Source: Candidatus Peribacter sp.
Lineage (GTDB): Bacteria > Patescibacteriota > Gracilibacteria > Peribacterales > Peribacteraceae
Reading direction: 5' to 3'
Assembly (NCBI GenBank): GCA_030647195.1
Contig: JAUSKD010000045.1
Coordinates: forward strand, 19,849 to 83,848
Length of the DNA: 64,000 nucleotides
Positions 56,819-64,000 of this stretch are shown here, piece after piece; the first letter of the stretch is position 1, and each line of letters begins with the position of its first letter. The notes beneath the pieces were generated by a model, which searched no databases, was not told where the DNA came from, and worked only from the letters and a program-made list of their open reading frames with translations. Position numbers and translations under genes: made by a program.

Positions 56819-58231
56819 TTACTGCAGGGCAGCGGAGAGCTTGTTTTCTGCACTTGCGTGGAGCAGCTCGTACTTTTTTGCCAGGGATTTCGGCAGGCTG
56901 GTGTAGCGCGAGACGATTACCTGCTGCTTCTCCGTTCCATCCGCGAACGCGATGTGTTGCACCCAGGAGATTTCGTTCTTGCGGGGCGGGCGCTCGGCTT
57001 CAGGAAAATCGGCAAGATCGGAGGACGCAAAGTACGGTCCCGAGATACGGGTCTTGCGTCCGTCGGGTGTGCCGTAGATTTGTACGACGGCTTCGCTGCC
57101 TTCGGTGTATGCCTGGAACACGAGGTAGTTGCCAGTATCATTCACGAAGGTGAGGTCCTGCTGGCCGGGAAAGACCGTTGCGTCGATGCCCACTCCGTAC
57201 TTTTCGTAGTACGAGACGTACATGCTGTGATTCGCGCGTTTCACGGAAGTGAAGCCGGCGTTCAGCATCGCCCGGAAAGTCGTGGTGGATGCCTGGCAGA
57301 TGCCTCCGCCGGGAGCCATGACGAGATCGGTGGTGTTGAAAATCACCTTGGCATCGCGCCAGCCGTTGCCGTTGGTGACGGGGCCGCCGAGGGTCGCGTT
57401 GAACGAGAATGTTTCACCCGGGGGAACCACGGCATTATTCACATGCTGATTGATGGCCTTATTCACATTGTGGATGCGGGCAGCCGGGGACCCGACGTAA
57501 TCGGATTTTCCGACCCCCAGGAGCGTCAGCTCCCCCAGGGGAACATCCGAGAGATTTTCGATGGGGCCACCCATGACGTACAGAGGTGCCGTGATTGCTT
57601 CCGTGCCATCGGTGAGCGCGGATGTGAGGTCGCGGGTGATAGTGGGCAGATCGAAGACGATGCCAGCGCGGGCGGCTCCGGTACTGGTCACGACCCTCTG
57701 GATCTTATGATCTTGCACGACGGAGGTAATGACGGCCTTTTTCGGCGGGACGATTCCGTCGATGATTTCCTGCCGGAGGTACTGGGCGATGCGCTCCCCG
57801 TCGACGCGGAAGTGCGCCGATGCCGGCGAAATCTCCGCCTTGAGCCACGTCGGATAGCGCTGAAGGCTGACATCCCACGAGCGGTACGAGAGGTTATCCT
57901 GCAGCTGCAGCGTGACGGTGGTTTTGTGCTGCAGGAGCGCGCGCTGCTCCTTAAGCGCCCCCAGCAGTGTGGAAATGGACGGGGAAGTGCCTTGGTCTCG
58001 CGCAATGCGCTTGCTCATGCGTTGCGCCACACGGACCAGCGCATCTTCGCCGGGAGTGGCGGGACCCGAGGCCTCGGCCGCGAAGCCGCCGAAGGAAACT
58101 GCCGGAAAGAGTCTGGTCTTCGGTGACCAGGCACTGTCCAGCGATGGATCGGTGGGTACTGCGATGCTCAGAAGAAGAATCGCACAGGTTGCGAACAGTG
58201 TCCCGAGTTGAGTTTTGTACTTATTCGTCAT
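56819..58231 (-). CDS. VanW family protein
   Basis: VPPGETFSFNATLGG...APGGGICQASTTTFRAMLNAGF; start reassigned to 58231. Confidence 0.88.
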   Translation of the reverse strand: MTNKYKTQLGTLFATCAILLLSIAVPTDPSLDSAWSPKTRLFPAVSFGGFAAEASGPATPGEDALVRVAQRMSKRIARDQGTSPSISTLLGALKEQRALLQHKTTVTLQLQDNLSYRSWDVSLQRYPTWLKAEISPASAHFRVDGERIAQYLRQEIIDGIVPPKKAVITSVVQDHKIQRVVTSTGAARAGIVFDLPTITRDLTSALTDGTEAITAPLYVMGGPIENLSDVPLGELTLLGVGKSDYVGSPAARIHNVNKAINQHVNNAVVPPGETFSFNATLGGPVTNGNGWRDAKVIFNTTDLVMAPGGGICQASTTTFRAMLNAGFTSVKRANHSMYVSYYEKYGVGIDATVFPGQQDLTFVNDTGNYLVFQAYTEGSEAVVQIYGTPDGRKTRISGPYFASSDLADFPEAERPPRKNEISWVQHIAFADGTEKQQVIVSRYTSLPKSLAKKYELLHASAENKLSAALQ

Positions 58232-58261
58232 TTTGGTGTGTGTTATTGAAGTTCGTCTGAT

Positions 58262-58290
58262 ATTATACAATATATGGTAAATATTGGCAA
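58262..58290 (-). promoter_or_regulatory. Sigma70-type promoter of the VanW gene
   Basis: Minus strand TTGCCA-17-TATAAT. Confidence 0.65.
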
Positions 58291-58558
58291 TATATTTTCT
58301 ATTAATCAATCTGGCTTTGCTGATCTGTAACCGCCATTCCCAGAGTGCGCGGCAGAAGCCTTGAAAAGGGAGAAATGCGGCCTCCATTCCCATCAGACGA
58401 CCGAACACTCACATTCCTACATGCAGTGGTCTTGCCGTTGAACGCTTTTCCTTTTCCGGGAGCATCAGGCCTGCCTGCCAGCGCATCGAGTCGGCCGGAG
58501 GCCGCAAACATTCAACCGCCGCTTAGACGAGACGGTGTGTGAGGAATGTTCGAGAAGT

Positions 58559-58634
58559 TGGTGGAGCTGAGGGGATTCAAACCCCTGACCTCCGCAATGC
58601 GAATGCGGCGCTCTATCAGCTGAGCTACAGCCCC
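58559..58634 (-). tRNA. tRNA-Ala(CGC), CCA encoded
   Basis: CCGCATTCGCATTGCGG anticodon arm; GGTTTGAATCC; ACCA. Confidence 0.92.
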
Positions 58635-58638
58635 ACAG

Positions 58639-58714
58639 TGGTGGCCCAGACCAGGATCGAACTGGTGACACCTCGCTCTTCAGGCGAGTGCTCTACCAAC
58701 TGAGCTACCGGGCC
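58639..58714 (-). tRNA. tRNA-Phe(GAA), CCA encoded
   Basis: CTCGCCTGAAGAGCGAG anticodon arm; AGTTCGATCCT; ACCA. Confidence 0.93.
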
Positions 58715-58770
58715 ACTCGGAAGCAAGCGCACTGTATCAGGGCTCCTTGGCAGTGAGAAGGGATTCAAGG

Positions 58771-59580
58771 CTAAAATCCAAGCGACGACAGCGGGAAGAA
58801 GATGGAGTTCCAGTCAAAGACGTTTCGCACGACGTAGAGGGGGCTCTCGAGCGCCGAGGGGAACATGAAGAACAGCGGATTGAACGCCTGCTCCACCGTG
58901 CAGTCGCTTCTGCAGGTGATGTCTGCACCCGGATCACATTCCTCCGCAATCATGGTTCCGGAAACGGGATCGGAGAAGTTGTCATCCAGCAGGCCGTCTC
59001 CGCAGGTGGGAAATTTGCAGTTCGCACGGCACCGGTTCCGCAGGGAATTGCTGTTGTTCCCTCCCCAATCGCACTCTTCACCGCTTGCTGTTTCGAGAAG
59101 ATTATTACCGCATCCGGCCGCAACGGAGCTTCGGGAGGAGGAGCTGACGCTGGAGGCGGGTACCTCGTTGCAGACACCGGTGCGGCGTTGTTCTTCGCAT
59201 GCCTGCTGATTATTTTCGTCGGAATACTCGAACGCTTTGACATCGGTCTCGAGCAGATTGGGTACGCACGTCGTCCCGGCACGCAGCATGACGCACCGTG
59301 CCGTGCGCCCGTTCGAAAGGCAGCAGTAGGGGTTGTTCGTGGCGACGGGGGGATCGATGGTCTGCTGTCTCCACTGGCAACCGGGCCATCCGCTCCAGGA
59401 GTAGATGAAGCCGCCTTCGACTTTTGTGAGTTCGCTGGGCGGGGAAGGACACACGGTGGACTGCGCAAGGACCCTGGGAATCGCGGTGCTGCGTATGTGC
59501 AACGACCATACGAGAGCACAGACCATGAGCACGACGACGGCCCCGATGGAGAGATCGATGAGAGAGTGTTGTCGAATCAT
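58771..59580 (-). CDS. Secreted Cys-rich surface protein with DUF4215-like repeats
   Basis: Signal/TM; CGNNLLETASGEECDWGGN...CGDGLLDDN...EECDPGADITCRSDC. Confidence 0.7.
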   Translation of the reverse strand: MIRQHSLIDLSIGAVVVLMVCALVWSLHIRSTAIPRVLAQSTVCPSPPSELTKVEGGFIYSWSGWPGCQWRQQTIDPPVATNNPYCCLSNGRTARCVMLRAGTTCVPNLLETDVKAFEYSDENNQQACEEQRRTGVCNEVPASSVSSSSRSSVAAGCGNNLLETASGEECDWGGNNSNSLRNRCRANCKFPTCGDGLLDDNFSDPVSGTMIAEECDPGADITCRSDCTVEQAFNPLFFMFPSALESPLYVVRNVFDWNSIFFPLSSLGF

Positions 59581-59665
59581 AAGTGGAGGAATCTTCAGTA
59601 TCCTACAACAGAGAAACGCGCCAAATCTGAGAACGTCTTGAAAAAAACGCAGAGGATTGCAATTT

Positions 59666-61006
<1,341 letters not shown>

Positions 61007-61018
61007 CTAGACATCCGC

Positions 61019-62119
61019 ATGATTTCTCCTAGCATGCGTCCCTCTTTTATGGATGACGAGACTGCTCTGGAAAGGCAGGACGACGCGGAATTCATTCTTG
61101 AACCGGAAGAACTCGATGCGTGCGTACGTGCGGCGGAGGAACAGTGCGGACTGGTGGTCCGCGGGGATCCGGGAATGGTGAGGGTTCTCGAGGAGCTGGT
61201 GCTCCAGCGCCGATCCCATGCCATCACGACACTTGTTGGGGAGCCGGGAGTTGGTAAAGAAAAATTCGCGCGGTTCGTTCATTTCTTGAGAAATTCGGGA
61301 GGCCCGTTTGTCGATGTGAACATGGCGGGAATCAGTGAACACTTGTTCGAGAGTGAGCTCTTTGGGCATGCCAAAGGCGCTTTTACCAGCGCGAACGGGG
61401 AACGCATGGGACGTTTCGAGCAGGCAGGCAAGGGGACGCTCTTTCTGGATGAAGTGGGTGACATGCCCTACGACCGTCAGGGTCTGCTGCTGCGCGCATT
61501 TGAGCAGCGCACGTTCAGTCGCGTCGGCGATAACCGCCAGCTGACACTGGATGCGACGATCGTGTGTGCGACGAATGCCGATATCCATCATGCGGTGAGC
61601 ATCGGAAGGATGCGGCGCGATCTACACGATCGCCTGTGCAGTTGTGTTGTCGTGATTCCGCCTTTCCAGGAGCGGGCGCACGATCACCGGGTGCATCTGA
61701 TGCGCTATCTGGCACACAAGATTGGCATGGAATGCGGTTGCACCGGACTGGAGATTGAACCGGAGGCAATGCAGATGTTCCTTGAGCACCCTGTCGGAGG
61801 GAATGTCCGTGGGATTGAAAATGTGCTTCGAAGGGTGGGGGGCTATGTATCCCATAGGCAACAATCGCGCATCGGGAAGCCGCTCATGCGTCGGGCGCTC
61901 GAAGAAGTGAGAAAAGCGGAAGACACTTCTTTCATGCATACCGATCTGCGTACTCAACTCATCCGGCAGGCGATGGATCACGGTCTCAGTGCGGCCATAG
62001 AGCCTCTCAAGGGCCAGATTGTGCGTGCGGTTCTGGAACATTCAGAGGGCAATCAATCGAGGACCGCGAAGATATTGGGCATTTCACGACAGTTTCTGCG
62101 AAGGCTTCTTGCGGATTAG
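61019..62119 (+). CDS. Sigma-54-interaction-type AAA+ regulator with Fis-type HTH (start uncertain, 61019/61034/61049)
   Basis: GEPGVGKEKFARFVH; ELFGHAKGAFTSANGERMGRFEQAGKGTLFLDEVGDMP; EHSEGNQSRTAKILGISRQFLRRLL. Confidence 0.85.
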   Translation: MISPSMRPSFMDDETALERQDDAEFILEPEELDACVRAAEEQCGLVVRGDPGMVRVLEELVLQRRSHAITTLVGEPGVGKEKFARFVHFLRNSGGPFVDVNMAGISEHLFESELFGHAKGAFTSANGERMGRFEQAGKGTLFLDEVGDMPYDRQGLLLRAFEQRTFSRVGDNRQLTLDATIVCATNADIHHAVSIGRMRRDLHDRLCSCVVVIPPFQERAHDHRVHLMRYLAHKIGMECGCTGLEIEPEAMQMFLEHPVGGNVRGIENVLRRVGGYVSHRQQSRIGKPLMRRALEEVRKAEDTSFMHTDLRTQLIRQAMDHGLSAAIEPLKGQIVRAVLEHSEGNQSRTAKILGISRQFLRRLLAD

Positions 62120-62163
62120 GAGTTCTTGCATCTCTGATGCTGTCGTCCCTTGACGACACCAGA

Positions 62164-62190
62164 TTGGCACTCTAAACTTGCGAGTGCTAA
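62164..62190 (+). promoter_or_regulatory. CIRCE operator of dnaK
   Basis: TTGGCACTC-N9-GAGTGCTAA, 22 nt before the dnaK ATG. Confidence 0.9.
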
Positions 62191-62212
62191 TTTCGCATTT
62201 TCCCCTTTCTCT

Positions 62213-64000
62213 ATGTCCAAGATCATCGGTATCGACCTCGGCACCACCAATTCCTGCGTCGCAGTCGTTGAAGGCGGCGAGCCCGTCGTCATCGCGAATG
62301 CCGAAGGCAACCGCACCACGCCCTCCGTCGTCACCTACAAGGATGACGGCGAAATTCTGGTCGGTGTCACGGCGAAGCGCCAGTCCGTGACGAACCCGAA
62401 GAACACGGTCTACTCCGCAAAGAGGTTCGTGGGACGCCGGTATGAGGAAGTGCAAACGGAGGCGAAGCGCATGTCCTTCTCGGTGGTCTCGGGCAAGGAG
62501 GGACGCGCGATGATCGAGATCAACGGCAAGAAGCTTCTGCCGCAGGAAGTGAGCGCGCAGGTTTTGGCCAAGCTCAAGCGTGATGCCGAAGCGTACCTCG
62601 GAACGAAGGTGGAGAAAGCGGTCATCACCGTGCCGGCGTACTTCGACGACTCGCAGCGTCAGGCCACCAAGGAGGCGGGTGAGATCGCGGGTCTGGAGGT
62701 GGTGCGCATCATCAACGAGCCGACGGCCGCGGCACTCGCCTATGGTTTGGACAAAGGACACGAGCACACGATCATCGTCTACGATCTCGGAGGCGGCACG
62801 TTTGACGTCTCGGTGCTCTCGCTCGGAGAAGGCGTCTTCGAAGTGGTCTCCACCAACGGCGACACGCACTTGGGCGGTGACGATTTCGATCAGGTGGTTG
62901 TCGAGTGGATGCTCGCGGAATTCAAGAAGGAGCAGGGGATTGACCTCAGTAAAGATCCCATCGCGATCCAGCGCGTTCGCGAGGCGGCGGAGAAGGCGAA
63001 GATCGAGCTCTCGTCCGCAACCCAGACCGAGATCAGCCTGCCCTTCATCACGGCGGACAGCTCCGGGCCCAAACATCTGTCGCTCAAGCTCTCGCGTGCC
63101 AAGCTGGAGTCGCTCGTGGCGGATTTGATCCAGAAGACCGTTGCGCCCTGCGAGGCCGCGCTCAAGGATGCCAAGCTCAAGAAATCCGAGATTCACGAAG
63201 TGGTGCTCGTCGGCGGCATGACACGCATGCCGGCCGTGCAGGCGAAGGTGAAGGAGCTCTTCGGACGCGAGCCGCACATGGGGGTCAATCCGGACGAGGT
63301 GGTGGCCATCGGCGCCGCGGTGCAGGGCGGAGTGCTGGGTGGGGATATTCATAAGGACATTGTGCTTGTCGATGTGACACCGCTCTCACTCGGGATCGAG
63401 ACCCTTGGCGGAGTCGCAACCAAACTGATCGAACGCAATACCAAGATCCCGACGAAGAAGAGTCAGGTCTTCTCGACCGCCGCGGACCATCAGCCCTCCG
63501 TGGAAGTCCATGTCGTGCAGGGCGAACGCGAGATGGCTGCGGACAACAAGTCCCTCGGACGCTTCATCTTAGACGGCATTCCGCCTGCACCGCGGGGAGT
63601 TCCGCAGATCGAGGTGACCTTCGACATCGACACGAATGGCATCATGCACGTCACGGCCAAGGATCTGGGTACCAGCAAGGAACAGCACATCCAGATCAAG
63701 GGTTCCACGGGCTTAAGCAAGGACGAGGTGGAGCAGATGAAGAAGGACGCCGAAGTGCATGCCGAGGATGACAAAAAGAAGCGTGAGCTCATCGATCAGC
63801 GCAATCAGGCGGATGCCCTCGTGTTCAATCTCGAAAAGCAGATGCGCGAGCACGATGCCAAGATTCCCGATGATCTCAAGAAGAAGGTGAATACACGCAT
63901 CAGCGAGGTGAAGGACGTGCTGAAGAAAGAGAATGCGACCGTCGATGAGATCAAGAAGGCGGCCGACGCGCTCTCAACCGAAGCAATGGAGATCGGCAAG
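62213..64000 (+). CDS. dnaK: Chaperone DnaK (3' end beyond window)
   Basis: [47 protein letters not shown]; open at the edge. Confidence 0.98.
   Translation, partial: MSKIIGIDLGTTNSCVAVVEGGEPVVIANAEGNRTTPSVVTYKDDGEILVGVTAKRQSVTNPKNTVYSAKRFVGRRYEEVQTEAKRMSFSVVSGKEGRAMIEINGKKLLPQEVSAQVLAKLKRDAEAYLGTKVEKAVITVPAYFDDSQRQATKEAGEIAGLEVVRIINEPTAAALAYGLDKGHEHTIIVYDLGGGTFDVSVLSLGEGVFEVVSTNGDTHLGGDDFDQVVVEWMLAEFKKEQGIDLSKDPIAIQRVREAAEKAKIELSSATQTEISLPFITADSSGPKHLSLKLSRAKLESLVADLIQKTVAPCEAALKDAKLKKSEIHEVVLVGGMTRMPAVQAKVKELFGREPHMGVNPDEVVAIGAAVQGGVLGGDIHKDIVLVDVTPLSLGIETLGGVATKLIERNTKIPTKKSQVFSTAADHQPSVEVHVVQGEREMAADNKSLGRFILDGIPPAPRGVPQIEVTFDIDTNGIMHVTAKDLGTSKEQHIQIKGSTGLSKDEVEQMKKDAEVHAEDDKKKRELIDQRNQADALVFNLEKQMREHDAKIPDDLKKKVNTRISEVKDVLKKENATVDEIKKAADALSTEAMEIGK

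Noticed and set aside
58465-58671. ORF with GCSSADRAPHSHCGGQGFESPQLHQL
   Set aside because: False translation across tRNA-Ala and its flank.

Overview
The window is 64 kb of GC-rich, gene-dense bacterial chromosome. Gene content and style (Ser-rich surface proteins, DUF4215-type Cys repeats, SLH and cohesin/dockerin modules beside housekeeping genes) suggest a Patescibacteria/CPR-type lineage, perhaps Peregrinibacteria/Peribacteria; that placement is inference only. Both edges cut genes missing from the ORF track: a penicillin-binding protein 1C start on the minus strand at 1-359, and dnaK on the plus strand from 62213. Recognisable genes include an alpha-2-macroglobulin, holA, greA, carB, mnmA, prfA, folD-purF-purD, rlmN, tmk, a class I aldolase, groES-groEL, ilvA, recG, obgE and dnaK, plus five tRNAs (Leu-TAA, Leu-CAG, Pro-CGG, Ala-CGC, Phe-GAA). 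The strongest second-look items are: (1) a dockerin / cohesin-like / cupredoxin-like operon whose two larger products end in sortase-like sorting signals, with a sortase about 10 kb away; (2) a putative transcription attenuator with an Ile-rich leader peptide upstream of ilvA; (3) a membrane-anchored two-ATPase Clp-like protein without a visible ClpP-docking loop, encoded with a small membrane protein; (4) CIRCE operators at groES and dnaK; (5) a HEPN-like AT-rich gene directly behind tRNA-Leu(CAG); (6) a tRNA-Leu(TAA) whose encoded CCA lies inside a 3' hairpin; (7) a family of low-complexity intergenic arrays and inverted repeats; (8) a sigma-54-type AAA+ regulator with a GAFTSA loop; (9) a stand-alone acyl-carrier-like protein. 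No CRISPR array, rRNA or transposase was seen.
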